A stretch of DNA of 64,000 nt from IMCC45349 sp047219225 (GTDB taxonomy: Bacteria; Bacteroidota; Bacteroidia; Flavobacteriales; Flavobacteriaceae), in contig NZ_CP178208.1 of the NCBI RefSeq assembly GCF_047219225.1, positions 806,001 through 870,000 on the forward strand. Direction: 5' to 3'. A model generated the notes under the pieces. It had not been told where the DNA came from. It made no database searches and worked only from the letters and a program-made list of their open reading frames with translations. The translations under genes and the position numbers were made by a program. Positions 1-8,950 of the stretch are shown in pieces (within the stretch, counting starts at the first letter, position 1; every line of letters begins with the position of its first letter).

Positions 1-392
1 CAATTCCTTATATTTCGGTTGAAGAATTATCAAAGTTAAAAACCGAAACCATAATTCTTGACGCTAGAGAGCGTATTGAATTTAACACAAGTCATATTGA
101 AAATGCACAATTTATTGGCTATGACACTTTTAAAATCAAAGATGTTGATATCAAAGATAAAAATGCTCAAATTGTTGTGTATTGCTCACTTGGAATTAGG
201 TCTGAAGTAATCGCTAAAAAACTTAAAAAAGCCGGCTTCAATAATGTTCTAAATTTATATGGAGGCATTTTTGAATGGAAAAATAAAGGATTAAAAGTTG
301 TTGACTTAAACAATAACACTACTGAAAAAGTACATGTATTTTCAAAAGAATGGAGCAAATGGTTAATTAAAGGAGAAAAAGTGCATGAGTAA
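1..392 (+). CDS. Rhodanese-like domain protein, 5' end outside window
   Basis: The reading frame is open from position 3 and continues off the left edge, so only the C-terminal part is visible. It shows a rhodanese (sulfurtransferase-like) domain: a VEEL-type start, an LDAR-type strand, and the active-site loop VYCSLGIRS with the catalytic cysteine. It ends in an LYGGIFEWKNKG-like motif followed by a short tail. The stop overlaps the next start (ATGAGTAA, 385-392), so the two are translationally linked. Rhodanese genes occur next to arsenosugar genes in some bacteria. A role in sulfur or arsenic transfer here is inference from the neighbours only. Confidence 0.85.
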   Translation, partial: IPYISVEELSKLKTETIILDARERIEFNTSHIENAQFIGYDTFKIKDVDIKDKNAQIVVYCSLGIRSEVIAKKLKKAGFNNVLNLYGGIFEWKNKGLKVVDLNNNTTEKVHVFSKEWSKWLIKGEKVHE

Positions 393-996
393 AAACCTTA
401 TTATTGTTTTTACTAGAAACCCAGAACTTGGTAAAGTAAAAACACGTTTAGCTAAAACTATTGGAAATAATGACGCTTTAAACATCTATAAATTCTTATT
501 AGAACACACCCAAAACACTATTAGAAATATTGATTGTGATAAAGCCATCTATTACTCAGTTAAAGTGAGATTTAAAGACATTTGGGATGAAACTATATAT
601 CATAAATTCCAGCAACAGGGTAAAGATTTAGGTTATAGAATGCTAAATGCTTTTCAAGAGTCTTTTAATAATCATTACGACAAAGTCGTTATTATTGGTA
701 GTGATTTATTCGATTTGAAATCAAAACATATTGTCCAAGCTTTTAATCAACTTGACAATAATGATGTGGTACTTGGTCCTGCAGAAGATGGTGGTTATTA
801 CTTATTAGGAATGAAAAAATTACATCCTCAAGTTTTTAAAAACAAACATTGGGGAACCGAAACGGTCTTTGAGCAAACAATGCAAGATTTACAAAATCTT
901 GACGTACATTTATTAGAAGAATTAAACGATATAGATACTTTTGAAGATCTAAAAAATTATAATGAATTAAAAAACATAATATCATACAATGGTTAA
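385..996 (+). CDS. DUF2064 / TIGR04282-type glycosyltransferase, arsenosugar cluster
   Basis: This 203-residue protein has a nucleotide-diphospho-sugar transferase fold of the DUF2064 type. It has the N-terminal FTRNPELGKVKTRLA motif (nucleotide binding), IIGSDLFDL about halfway along, and GPAEDGGYYLLGM. This family (TIGR04282) is known to occur in arsenosugar biosynthesis clusters, and the ArsM gene two genes downstream supports the assignment. The substrate is unknown. It overlaps the rhodanese upstream by 8 bases and the phosphorylase downstream by 8 bases, so it sits inside a tightly coupled operon. No signal peptide is visible, so it is cytoplasmic. Confidence 0.85.
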   Translation: MSKNLIIVFTRNPELGKVKTRLAKTIGNNDALNIYKFLLEHTQNTIRNIDCDKAIYYSVKVRFKDIWDETIYHKFQQQGKDLGYRMLNAFQESFNNHYDKVVIIGSDLFDLKSKHIVQAFNQLDNNDVVLGPAEDGGYYLLGMKKLHPQVFKNKHWGTETVFEQTMQDLQNLDVHLLEELNDIDTFEDLKNYNELKNIISYNG

Positions 997-1801
997 ATTT
1001 TTAAACGAAACCGTAGAATATTTACAAGATAAAGGATTTGAAACCCCAGAAGTTGGTATCATCCTTGGAACAGGATTAGGGCAACTTATAAATGAAATAG
1101 ATATTTTAAAAGAAGTAAGTTATAACCACATACCAAGCTTCCCTACAGCTACAGTAGAATTTCATAAAGGAAAACTTATATACGGTTTACTTGAAGGAAA
1201 AAAAGTAGTAGTAATGCAAGGTCGCTTTCATTTATACGAAGGCTATACTTTTCAAGACATTACTTATCCAGTTAGAGTTATGGAAAAATTAGGTATTAAA
1301 ACACTTTTAGTTTCTAATGCTTCTGGCGCAATTAACTTAAATTTTAAAAAAGGTGAATTAATGCTAATTGATGACCATATTAATTTGCAAGGTGGTTCTC
1401 CTCTAGCCTTTAAAGGTGTTGAAAAACTTGGAGAACGCTTTGTAGACATGAGTGCTCCTTATAACACAAACATTAATAAGAAGTTTGAAGAAATTGCTAC
1501 TGCTAATAATATAACACTACACAAAGGTGTATATGCTAGTGTTGTAGGACCTCAACTTGAAACAAGAGCTGAATACCGAATGTTAAGAACCATTGGTGCA
1601 GATGCAGTAGGTATGAGTACAGTTCCAGAAATTATTGTAGCTAATCAACTAAAATTAAAAGCAGCTGCTGTGTCAGTTTTAACAGATGAATGCGACCCAG
1701 ATAATCTAAAACCTGTAAATATTGCTGAAATTATAGAAATGGCTGCAAAAGCAGAACCTGATATGATTACGCTATTTAAAGGGCTAATAAAAACCATCTA
1801 A
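989..1801 (+). CDS. Purine nucleoside phosphorylase, trimeric (family 2) type
   Basis: This 270-residue protein matches the trimeric PNP family: GTGLGQL phosphate loop, QGRFHLYEGY, SNASGAIN, and VGPQLETRAEY followed by GADAVGMSTVPE. The family cleaves purine nucleosides to base and ribose-1-phosphate. In human PNP the residue that selects 6-oxopurines is Asn243, in a T-N motif. Here the aligned motif is T-D (Asp at about residue 233). In the human enzyme the corresponding Asn-to-Asp change is known to let adenosine be used. Sitting between arsenosugar-type genes, it could remove adenine from an arsenic-adenosyl intermediate (inference). It overlaps the gene before it by 8 bases. Confidence 0.92.
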   Translation: MVKFLNETVEYLQDKGFETPEVGIILGTGLGQLINEIDILKEVSYNHIPSFPTATVEFHKGKLIYGLLEGKKVVVMQGRFHLYEGYTFQDITYPVRVMEKLGIKTLLVSNASGAINLNFKKGELMLIDDHINLQGGSPLAFKGVEKLGERFVDMSAPYNTNINKKFEEIATANNITLHKGVYASVVGPQLETRAEYRMLRTIGADAVGMSTVPEIIVANQLKLKAAAVSVLTDECDPDNLKPVNIAEIIEMAAKAEPDMITLFKGLIKTI

Positions 1802-1876
1802 TTGTGTAATATTGGTTACACTCAATAGATTATGGATAGGTTACATTTACAATAATAAATTTATTTAAAAATAATT

Positions 1877-2845
1877 ATGAGCTATTTAGAAACTACTCAC
1901 GACGTATATAAAGAAGCAGCATTAACTCCAGATGTTGGTTTGTGCTGTACAACAAATCCTATTTGGGAATTACCTGGATTAAAAATCCCTAAAATAATGC
2001 AAGAAATGAACTATGGATGTGGTTCTACAGTACATGCTCGCGATTTAACTAACAATCCAAAAATGCTATATGTTGGAGTTGGTGGTGGTATGGAGTTATT
2101 ACAATTCTCATATTTCAACCGTCAAAAAGGTGGTGTAATAGGTGTTGATGTTGTTGATGAAATGCTAGAAGCCTCTCGTAAAAACTTTAAGGAAGCCGAA
2201 GCTCAAAATGACTGGTTTAAATCTGAATTTGTTGATTTAAAAAAAGGAGATGCATTACATCTTCCTGTTGAAGACAACAGTATTGATGTTGCTGCACAAA
2301 ATTGCTTATTCAATATTTTTAAAGCGGAAGAATTACAAAAAGCTATTGCAGAAATGTATCGTGTATTAAAACCTCATGGTCGTTTAGTAATGAGTGATCC
2401 TACTTGTGAACAACCAATGAATGACACACTTCGTAATGATGAACGTTTACGTGCTTTATGCTTAAGTGGAAGTTTACCTATTGCCGAATATGTAAAAGCA
2501 CTTACAGATGCTGGATTTGGAACCATTGAAATTAGAGCAAGAAAACCTTATCGTATTTTAGACCCTAAAAACTATCCTACAGATGAATTGATCTATATCG
2601 AATCTATTGAAGTAGCAGCAATTAAAGATCCAATGCCAGCAGATGGCCCTTGTATTTTTACTGGAAAAGCAGCTATTTATTTTGGTGATGACGATTATTT
2701 TGATGATAAAGCTGGACATGTTTTATTAAAAAATCAGCCTTTAGCTATTTGCGATAAAACTGCAGGACAATTAGCATCGCTAAACAGAGATGATATTTTT
2801 ATTAGCGAATCTACTTATCATTATGATGGTGGAGGTTGTTGTTAA
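1877..2845 (+). CDS. arsM: Arsenosugar-type arsenite S-adenosylmethionine methyltransferase ArsM
   Basis: This 322-residue class I methyltransferase has the SAM-binding strand LYVGVGGGMELL at about residues 64-75 and acidic residues VIGVDVVDEML that bind SAM ribose. It is unusually cysteine-rich: a CC pair at 23-24, then C48, C143, C177, C195 and a terminal GGGCC. Arsenite methyltransferases bind As(III) through cysteine thiols. The family feeds methylated arsenic to the radical SAM enzyme ArsS in arsenosugar synthesis; ArsS is not in the window but may lie upstream of position 1. A 75-bp gap separates it from the phosphorylase gene. Confidence 0.88.
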   Translation: MSYLETTHDVYKEAALTPDVGLCCTTNPIWELPGLKIPKIMQEMNYGCGSTVHARDLTNNPKMLYVGVGGGMELLQFSYFNRQKGGVIGVDVVDEMLEASRKNFKEAEAQNDWFKSEFVDLKKGDALHLPVEDNSIDVAAQNCLFNIFKAEELQKAIAEMYRVLKPHGRLVMSDPTCEQPMNDTLRNDERLRALCLSGSLPIAEYVKALTDAGFGTIEIRARKPYRILDPKNYPTDELIYIESIEVAAIKDPMPADGPCIFTGKAAIYFGDDDYFDDKAGHVLLKNQPLAICDKTAGQLASLNRDDIFISESTYHYDGGGCC

Positions 2846-2900
2846 AAATCAGTAAGTTTTCAACTTTTTTCTCGTCAAAACAACAAGAAAAAAATATACT

Positions 2901-3605
2901 ATGAAAAATTACATTCTTATTTTAATAATTGCTCTTTTTAGCACTACAAATGGATTTGCAAACAGCAATAATCATGACACTTGGAATAACCTATTAAATA
3001 AATATGTTTCTAGTCAAGGTAATGTTGATTACAAAGGATTTAAAACAGATACCAGTACATTAAACACCTATTTGGAATACCTATCCAATAACAAACCAAG
3101 CAACTCAGATTCTAGAGAAGTAAAACTTGCCTATTGGATAAACGCTTATAATGCTTTTACTGTTAAACTAATTATCGATAATTATCCAGTAAACAGTATA
3201 AAAGACTTAGGAAAACCTTGGGATAAAAAATTTATTAATATTGGAGGAGAAACTTTATCATTAAATAATATTGAACATAATATTTTACGTAAAATGGACG
3301 AACCAAGAATTCATTTTGCTATTGTTTGCGCTTCTGTTTCATGTCCTAAATTGATTAATAGTGCTTTTACAGCAAAAAAACTAGAGGAACAATTAACTAT
3401 TGCTACTCAAGAATTTTTAGCAGACACTTCAAAAAATATTATTAAAGAAAAGAACATTAAAATATCTAAAATTTTTAAGTGGTTTGAAAATGACTTTAAA
3501 ACAGATGGTTCTGTGATTGATTTTATAAATCAATATTCAAAAACAACTATCGCTAAAAAAGCTAAAACTTCTTATACTGAATACAACTGGAATCTTAATG
3601 AATAA
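2901..3605 (+). CDS. DUF547 secreted protein in arsenosugar cluster
   Basis: This 234-residue protein starts with a signal peptide (MKNYILILIIALFSTTNGFA) and is otherwise a DUF547 domain. Visible hallmarks are KLAYWINAYNAFTVKLII, a central NNIEHNILR segment and the CASVSCPKL motif with two cysteines. DUF547 has a papain-like fold by family knowledge, but its activity is unknown. It is expected in the periplasm. Its position directly after arsM and overlapping the next glycosyltransferase by 8 bases (ATGAATAA) ties it to the arsenic cluster. The exact role is not known. Confidence 0.85.
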   Translation: MKNYILILIIALFSTTNGFANSNNHDTWNNLLNKYVSSQGNVDYKGFKTDTSTLNTYLEYLSNNKPSNSDSREVKLAYWINAYNAFTVKLIIDNYPVNSIKDLGKPWDKKFINIGGETLSLNNIEHNILRKMDEPRIHFAIVCASVSCPKLINSAFTAKKLEEQLTIATQEFLADTSKNIIKEKNIKISKIFKWFENDFKTDGSVIDFINQYSKTTIAKKAKTSYTEYNWNLNE

Positions 3606-4278
3606 TATTTCTATTATTATTCCTGTTTTAAATGAAGAAGCAACTATAACCAAGTTGCTTCTTCATCTTAAAACACATGCCATAACCAAATCTGTTATTG
3701 AAGTTATAATTGTAGATGGTGGCAGTACAGATCATACCATAAAACTTGCTAAAAAAGGTGGAGCTACTGTTTTAAGTACTACTAAAGGACGTGCTAAACA
3801 AATGAATCATGGGGTAAAATATGCTAAAGGAGACATCCTTTATTTTTTACATGCCGATAGCTTACCTCCATTAGGATTTGACGAATCAATACTTAATCAA
3901 ACCAAAAAAGCAGGTTGTTTTAAAATGAAATTTAATAGCAACCATTGGTGGTTAAAGCTTGCAGGTTGGTTAACTCAATTTAACTGGAGAGCATCCAGAG
4001 GTGGAGATCAAAGTCTATTTGTTTCTAAAGATATATTTAACCAATTAGGTGGTTATGATGAAGCCTTTACTATTTATGAAGATATTGACTTTATAAACAA
4101 ACTCTATAAAATCAACGAATTTACTGTTATAAAAAGATGGATAACTACTTCTGCAAGACGTTATAATAAAAATGGTATTTGGAAACTACAAAGACACTTT
4201 TGGACTATTTATGTAAAAAAATGGTTTGGTGCTTCTGCTAAAGATTTACATCAGTATTACATAAAACACATACATTAA
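3598..4278 (+). CDS. GT2 glycosyltransferase, TIGR04283 arsenosugar type
   Basis: This 226-residue GT-A family 2 glycosyltransferase has an ISIIIPVLNEEATI start, VDGGSTDHT nucleotide-binding motif and the FLHADSLPP segment that holds the metal-binding aspartate. A GGDQSLF and GGYDE acceptor-side region follows. TIGR04283 proteins co-occur with ArsM/ArsS and are thought to act in arsenosugar assembly; the precise acceptor is not known. It is the last gene of the cluster, and its stop codon interlocks with the stop of the convergent barrel gene (4275-4278). Confidence 0.85.
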   Translation: MNNISIIIPVLNEEATITKLLLHLKTHAITKSVIEVIIVDGGSTDHTIKLAKKGGATVLSTTKGRAKQMNHGVKYAKGDILYFLHADSLPPLGFDESILNQTKKAGCFKMKFNSNHWWLKLAGWLTQFNWRASRGGDQSLFVSKDIFNQLGGYDEAFTIYEDIDFINKLYKINEFTVIKRWITTSARRYNKNGIWKLQRHFWTIYVKKWFGASAKDLHQYYIKHIH

Positions 4279-5528
4279 AAATACTGCCCAATTCCAAATA
4301 CTAATCCACTCGTAGTATCTGGAGTTACACCTACACCATAATCAATTCTAAAAATAGCATTGTATATTTTTTTATGAATAAATCTTAACCCAACTCCTGG
4401 ATATACTTTAATATTATCGCTATCTAGTAAATCTTTTATTTCTCCTCCAGGATTTCGCCATGTCCCAGCATCAATAAAAGCATTTCCTTGTAATACAAAC
4501 CAATCCTTTTCATATAGTGTGTGTCTATACTCACTATTTAAAACCATAGAAGCTGTGCCTCTATCTATAGTATTACCAACACCTCTTATGTTTACATTAT
4601 TATCTACCGAAAAAGGTGCAAAAGGTGTATTGTCGTTTGTAGAAACACCTATTCGTAATCTATTTGCCCAATTCCCTTTATCCTTAATACGCTTGAAATA
4701 GAAAAAATCATTCCAACCTATAACAAAATCTGGAAGTGATTTATTTCTGGAAGTCACATATTGCACATTAAGCATACTTTTAAATCCTGACACAAATTGA
4801 TAATGATACTTTAAATTATCATAACTATAAATTCCTTTATAAAGTAACTTATGAACTCTTATTGATTCAGATACATCAGGGCTTGTGGCTCCTGAGGTAT
4901 ATTTATAATCTTCGGTAAAATAATTTACTCCTAATTCAATCTTATTATGAAAGTTTAATTCGTAAAGACCTAAGATTTCAAACGATTCATTGTTGTATTT
5001 GTAATTTGCAGTTGTATTATCAAAAAAAACAGGTTCTTCAGTAGTTAAATCTTGATAATTAATTGCCAAACCAAACTGTCTATTAAATAAATTAGGTGCT
5101 CTAAAGTTTATGGCGTACGAACTATAAATATCCTTTTGGTAAAAACCTCCAAAAGCAATGTTTTTCCCTAAAGCATTAAACTCATACAAGCCTAACCTAT
5201 AAGCAAACTCATTGTCATTAGTAGTATAAATATTTACAGTAGGTATTAATGTAAAATTCTCTTCAATGTTATAAAAAACATTGTATGAATTATCATGAGA
5301 ATAAAATACTTGATAATATGCATGCGAAACCGAAGGTAATCGCTTTAATCTTTGGATATCGTTCTCAATTACTGTTGAATCAAGAGCAACACCTGCTTTA
5401 ATTTTAGAAATTTTCTTAATAAAACTAGTTTTTAGCTTGGTGTTACCTTGAATCCTTAAATCTGCAACCTGTTGACTAAAACTAAAACAACTAACAAATA
5501 AAAATATGGTTAATAACAATCGAAGCAT
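4275..5528 (-). CDS. Outer-membrane protein with POTRA and BamA/D15-like barrel
   Basis: This 417-residue protein has a signal peptide (MLRLLLTIFLFVSCFSFSQQ), one POTRA-like domain at about residues 20-90 (VADLRIQGNTKLKTSFIKKI), and a C-terminal region rich in alternating aromatic strands ending in FGIGQYF. That terminal aromatic residue is typical of outer-membrane barrels. It resembles short BamA/TamA-family members with a single POTRA domain. The cargo is unknown. It is downstream of another barrel gene with an 8-bp gap, probably one transcript. Its 3' end is convergent with the arsenosugar cluster. Confidence 0.8.
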   Translation of the reverse strand: MLRLLLTIFLFVSCFSFSQQVADLRIQGNTKLKTSFIKKISKIKAGVALDSTVIENDIQRLKRLPSVSHAYYQVFYSHDNSYNVFYNIEENFTLIPTVNIYTTNDNEFAYRLGLYEFNALGKNIAFGGFYQKDIYSSYAINFRAPNLFNRQFGLAINYQDLTTEEPVFFDNTTANYKYNNESFEILGLYELNFHNKIELGVNYFTEDYKYTSGATSPDVSESIRVHKLLYKGIYSYDNLKYHYQFVSGFKSMLNVQYVTSRNKSLPDFVIGWNDFFYFKRIKDKGNWANRLRIGVSTNDNTPFAPFSVDNNVNIRGVGNTIDRGTASMVLNSEYRHTLYEKDWFVLQGNAFIDAGTWRNPGGEIKDLLDSDNIKVYPGVGLRFIHKKIYNAIFRIDYGVGVTPDTTSGLVFGIGQYF

Positions 5529-5536
5529 AACTCATC

Positions 5537-6412
5537 CTATTTAAATAATGCTCTCAATCCAATATTAAATGTTTGTCCTAAACCAGTATTATCACCTCTA
5601 ACAAAGTTGGTATATAATGCTTCAACATTTAAAACATCGTTAATTTGATATTTTGCACCACCACCTAAAGCTGTATAATTTTGAGTGAAATCATTACCAA
5701 AATCTAAACGTTGAAAATGTTGTGCTAAGGCTAATACTGTAAAATCATCAGAAGGGAAATAGCTTAAAAATACACCTGGAGTTAATCCCAAACTATTATT
5801 AGCAAAACTATCTTCTTCCTTTCCAAAGTTATATTCAGTATTTAATTCAGAAAAAATCTGCCATTTTCCACTATCGAAAGTATAATCATAGAAAAATCTA
5901 TTTTGAAAGATGAATCCTTTTTGATCCAAAAACACTCCATTATCTACTTCATTATCTACTAACGGAATATGAAATGCACTTTGAATAGTAAAATTGCTCA
6001 CACTTTTTATAGGATTAAATTTTACAGCTGGTGCAAATGACGTTAACCCAGAACGTGCTGAACCAGATTCGCCATCAAACTTAAACACATCTAAAGCATC
6101 TCTTCCTCCAATGGCATTGGATCTAAATTCTAATAACAATCCAACATTAAAACGATTGCTATTTGAAATTCCTGTAAACACATCTAAAGTTGATGTAAAA
6201 TAGGTTTCCCTTGGTTTGTCTGCTTTTACTCCATCAAATCTACTTTTGGTTTCAGTATATAAGTTATTGAACCATTTGATATCCCATTCACCTTTATTTA
6301 AAAGTTTTGAAGGTGTATAAGTTTGAATATTACTTTTTGAAGTTTCTTCTTCTTGTGCAAAGCTTAAAGTAGTTACTACTAATAATGCTAATGTTAAAAC
6401 TGTTGTTTTCAT
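5537..6412 (-). CDS. Outer-membrane beta-barrel protein, transporter-like
   Basis: This 291-residue protein has a clear signal peptide (MKTTVLTLALLVVTTLSFAQ). The mature part alternates polar and aromatic residues in strand-like blocks, with short acidic turns and a final LRALFK. It resembles the outer-membrane barrels loosely grouped as MetA-pathway phenol-degradation or transporter-type proteins, but I cannot name a family. It precedes the POTRA-barrel gene by 8 bp, so both envelope proteins are probably co-expressed. Function is unknown. Confidence 0.75.
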   Translation of the reverse strand: MKTTVLTLALLVVTTLSFAQEEETSKSNIQTYTPSKLLNKGEWDIKWFNNLYTETKSRFDGVKADKPRETYFTSTLDVFTGISNSNRFNVGLLLEFRSNAIGGRDALDVFKFDGESGSARSGLTSFAPAVKFNPIKSVSNFTIQSAFHIPLVDNEVDNGVFLDQKGFIFQNRFFYDYTFDSGKWQIFSELNTEYNFGKEEDSFANNSLGLTPGVFLSYFPSDDFTVLALAQHFQRLDFGNDFTQNYTALGGGAKYQINDVLNVEALYTNFVRGDNTGLGQTFNIGLRALFK

Positions 6413-6456
6413 ATTATATCATTTTATGAAACAAAACAACAATATTTCATAATCTT

Positions 6457-6482
6457 AAAATGTTAGACAGCTAACATTAGTA
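6457..6482 (-). terminator. Hairpin after GH113-like gene, possible terminator
   Basis: An 8-bp inverted repeat (AATGTTAG, 4-base loop, CTAACATT) lies at 6459-6478 just past the stop of the GH113-like gene. On the minus strand it is followed by a short T-rich run. It could instead be an operator for the barrel gene that starts at 6412. Confidence 0.4.
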
Positions 6483-6495
6483 AAATTTTACAAAC

Positions 6496-7503
6496 TTAAT
6501 ACTCAGAGTAATGTGTTCTAAGTAATTGCTCCACAGGCTTATTTTGTGGTGTAAACATAAAATTAGCTTCGCCTCCAACCTCATCATGGTTATGAAACCA
6601 TTTCCAAACAAATCCACCAGCAAACCAAGGCTCTTCCCAAAACATTTCAAATAAAGCCTGGGTAGTATTTACTTGCGCTTCTAAGTTAACATCTTGCATA
6701 TTTCTATCAGACACCCAAGGTTCTCTTCCAGTATAATCTACACTTCTATAACCAAATTCGGTGAACAAAATTGGTTTATTGTACTTGCTTGAAATATTCT
6801 TTATAACAGTTTTATGCGGTAACCACCCTAATTTACATTCTTCTACAGTTGGTGTCTTACTTTCACTAACAGGAAAATAAGCATCAATTCCAATATAATC
6901 TAACTCGTTCCAAAAAGGAGTTCGTTTAAATTCATCCCAATTTGCAGCATATGTTAACTTACCCTTATATACTTTTTTAATTTTATCGATAAGTTCAAAC
7001 CAAAAATCTGGTCGCTGCTCAACAAACTTTTCTAACTCAGTACCAACACACAAAATCTCACTATTAGTACTTTGAGCAAGTTCAGCATAATCCAATATAA
7101 AATCGGTATATCCCTGTTCTAATTGTTTCCAATCTTCTTCATTATCCATACTTATATATCCTGTAAACTCACCATGCCAAACCCAAATTTGCGGTTTAAC
7201 CATTATTTGAATTCCTCTTGCCTGCAGTGTCTCTATATATTGTTTTGCTCCTAACCTAGTTTCACCAAACCATTGTCTGTCACTATTATACATTAGCTTA
7301 GGATTTTGCAAATCTTTTATAAAGCCAAAGGGCATAATCGTAGCATAATTTGCATTTATACTTACTACTGGCGCTACATTAGTTGAATCTATAGGATTAC
7401 TAGAAGCTACAAAACTAACACCATTTATCTTTTTTAAAGACGTATTTGCAGCAGCACAAGAATAGATTAAACCTATAAAAATAAAGACCTTAAACAACCT
7501 CAT
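6496..7503 (-). CDS. GH113-like glycoside hydrolase lipoprotein
   Basis: The chosen start (7503) gives a compact lipoprotein signal MRLFKVFIFIGLIYSC with the lipobox cysteine at 16; a longer in-frame start exists at 7533 but would spoil the signal. The protein has a TIM-barrel hydrolase of the GH113 (beta-mannanase-like) type. Visible landmarks are YATIMPFGF near the N terminus, VKPQIWVWHGEF, the acid/base region CVGTELEKF and the nucleophile-type strand ILFTEFGYRS. Substrate is not predictable with certainty; several flavobacterial members are uncharacterised. It lies alone between a divergent oxidoreductase gene and a barrel gene. Confidence 0.8.
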   Translation of the reverse strand: MRLFKVFIFIGLIYSCAAANTSLKKINGVSFVASSNPIDSTNVAPVVSINANYATIMPFGFIKDLQNPKLMYNSDRQWFGETRLGAKQYIETLQARGIQIMVKPQIWVWHGEFTGYISMDNEEDWKQLEQGYTDFILDYAELAQSTNSEILCVGTELEKFVEQRPDFWFELIDKIKKVYKGKLTYAANWDEFKRTPFWNELDYIGIDAYFPVSESKTPTVEECKLGWLPHKTVIKNISSKYNKPILFTEFGYRSVDYTGREPWVSDRNMQDVNLEAQVNTTQALFEMFWEEPWFAGGFVWKWFHNHDEVGGEANFMFTPQNKPVEQLLRTHYSEY

Positions 7504-7599
7504 TATTATTTTTTTATCAATAAATTTAAACAAAATGAGAATACTTAATTAAGGTTTTAACATATCGTTCGACTTACTCATCATCTAAATCAATAAAAT

Positions 7600-8946
7600 A
7601 TGGAGCATATCGTAATTATTGGCAATGGCATTTCTGGAGTTACAGCAGCTAGACACATAAGAAAGTTATCTGATAAGAAAATCACTATTGTTTCGGCAGA
7701 AACAGATTACTTTTTTTCAAGAACCGCACTTATGTATGTGTACATGGGACATATGAAGTTTGAACACACACAACCTTATGAGAACTGGTTTTGGAAAAAG
7801 AACAGAATTGAGTTAAAACAAGGTTTTGTAAAAACAATTGAAACCCAAAGTAAAACCTTACACTTTGCAAAAGGTGATACACTTACGTATGACAAACTCA
7901 TCATTGCTACTGGTAGTAAGCCTAATAAATTTGGATGGCCAGGACAAGATTTAGATGGTGTTCAAGGTTTGTATCACAAACAAGATTTAGAAAACCTAGA
8001 AGTGTATGCTCCAAATAACAAGATTTGTAAACATGCTGTGATCGTTGGTGGTGGACTTATTGGGATTGAATTGGCAGAAATGCTACATTCACGTCATATT
8101 CCTGTGACATTTCTAGTTCGAGAAACGAGCTTTTGGAATGGTGTATTGCCCAATGGTGAATCTGAAATGATTAATGATGAAATCCGAAAAAACGATATCG
8201 ACCTTCGCCTTGACGTAAATCTAAAAGAAATTGTAGCTGATGCTAATGGCAAAGCCAAATCGGTTATCGTTGCTGAAACTGGAGAAGAAATTGCTTGTGA
8301 TTTGGTTGGGTTAACCGCAGGTGTAGCTCCAAATATTGATTTTATTAAAGCTTCAAATATAGAAACCAATCGTGGTGTGTTGGTAAATCGTCACTTAGAA
8401 ACCAACATCCCAAATGTCTATGCGATTGGTGATTGTGCAGAACAACGTGAAGCTATTGGCAATCGTCGTCCTATTGAAGCGGTTTGGTATACAGGACGTA
8501 TGATGGGAGAAACCGTAGCACAAACCATTTGTGGTAATACCACTGAGTACAAACCAGGGCATTGGTTCAATTCGGCAAAATTTATCGATATCGAATATCA
8601 GACATATGGTTGGGTTCATGGTGAACGTGGTCGTCCTAATTACGAACAACATTTCCATTGGAAACATGTAGATAACAACAAATGCATTACCATTGCTTTT
8701 CACAAAGATTCCAAACAATTTTTAGGCATCAACACCTTTGGTATACGTATGCGTCATGAGATTTTTGATCGTTGGCTAACTGAGCAACGTCATGTACATT
8801 ATGTTTTAGAACATTTAGCTGATGCTAACTTTGACCCAGAGTTTTACAAGCTTCACGAAGCAAATATCGTAGCACAATTCAACAGGGAATTCAATACTAA
8901 TATTCAACTTAAAAAGAAAAGCTGGAAGCGTATTTTCAGTGCTTAA
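7600..8946 (+). CDS. NAD(P)/FAD-dependent oxidoreductase
   Basis: This 448-residue two-nucleotide flavoprotein is of the NADH oxidase/nitrite reductase large-subunit type. FAD binding is seen in IVIIGNGISGVTAARHI (residues 4-20). A second Rossmann fold VIVGGGLIGIELAEM binds NAD(P). The FAD-closing motif YAIGDCAEQ follows. The C-terminal quarter (about 340-448) is not part of the standard fold and is rich in His and aromatic residues. It lies directly before the Fe-S membrane protein, so it may pass electrons to or from it (inference). The two are almost certainly cotranscribed. Confidence 0.88.
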   Translation: MEHIVIIGNGISGVTAARHIRKLSDKKITIVSAETDYFFSRTALMYVYMGHMKFEHTQPYENWFWKKNRIELKQGFVKTIETQSKTLHFAKGDTLTYDKLIIATGSKPNKFGWPGQDLDGVQGLYHKQDLENLEVYAPNNKICKHAVIVGGGLIGIELAEMLHSRHIPVTFLVRETSFWNGVLPNGESEMINDEIRKNDIDLRLDVNLKEIVADANGKAKSVIVAETGEEIACDLVGLTAGVAPNIDFIKASNIETNRGVLVNRHLETNIPNVYAIGDCAEQREAIGNRRPIEAVWYTGRMMGETVAQTICGNTTEYKPGHWFNSAKFIDIEYQTYGWVHGERGRPNYEQHFHWKHVDNNKCITIAFHKDSKQFLGINTFGIRMRHEIFDRWLTEQRHVHYVLEHLADANFDPEFYKLHEANIVAQFNREFNTNIQLKKKSWKRIFSA

Positions 8947-8950
8947 TCAT

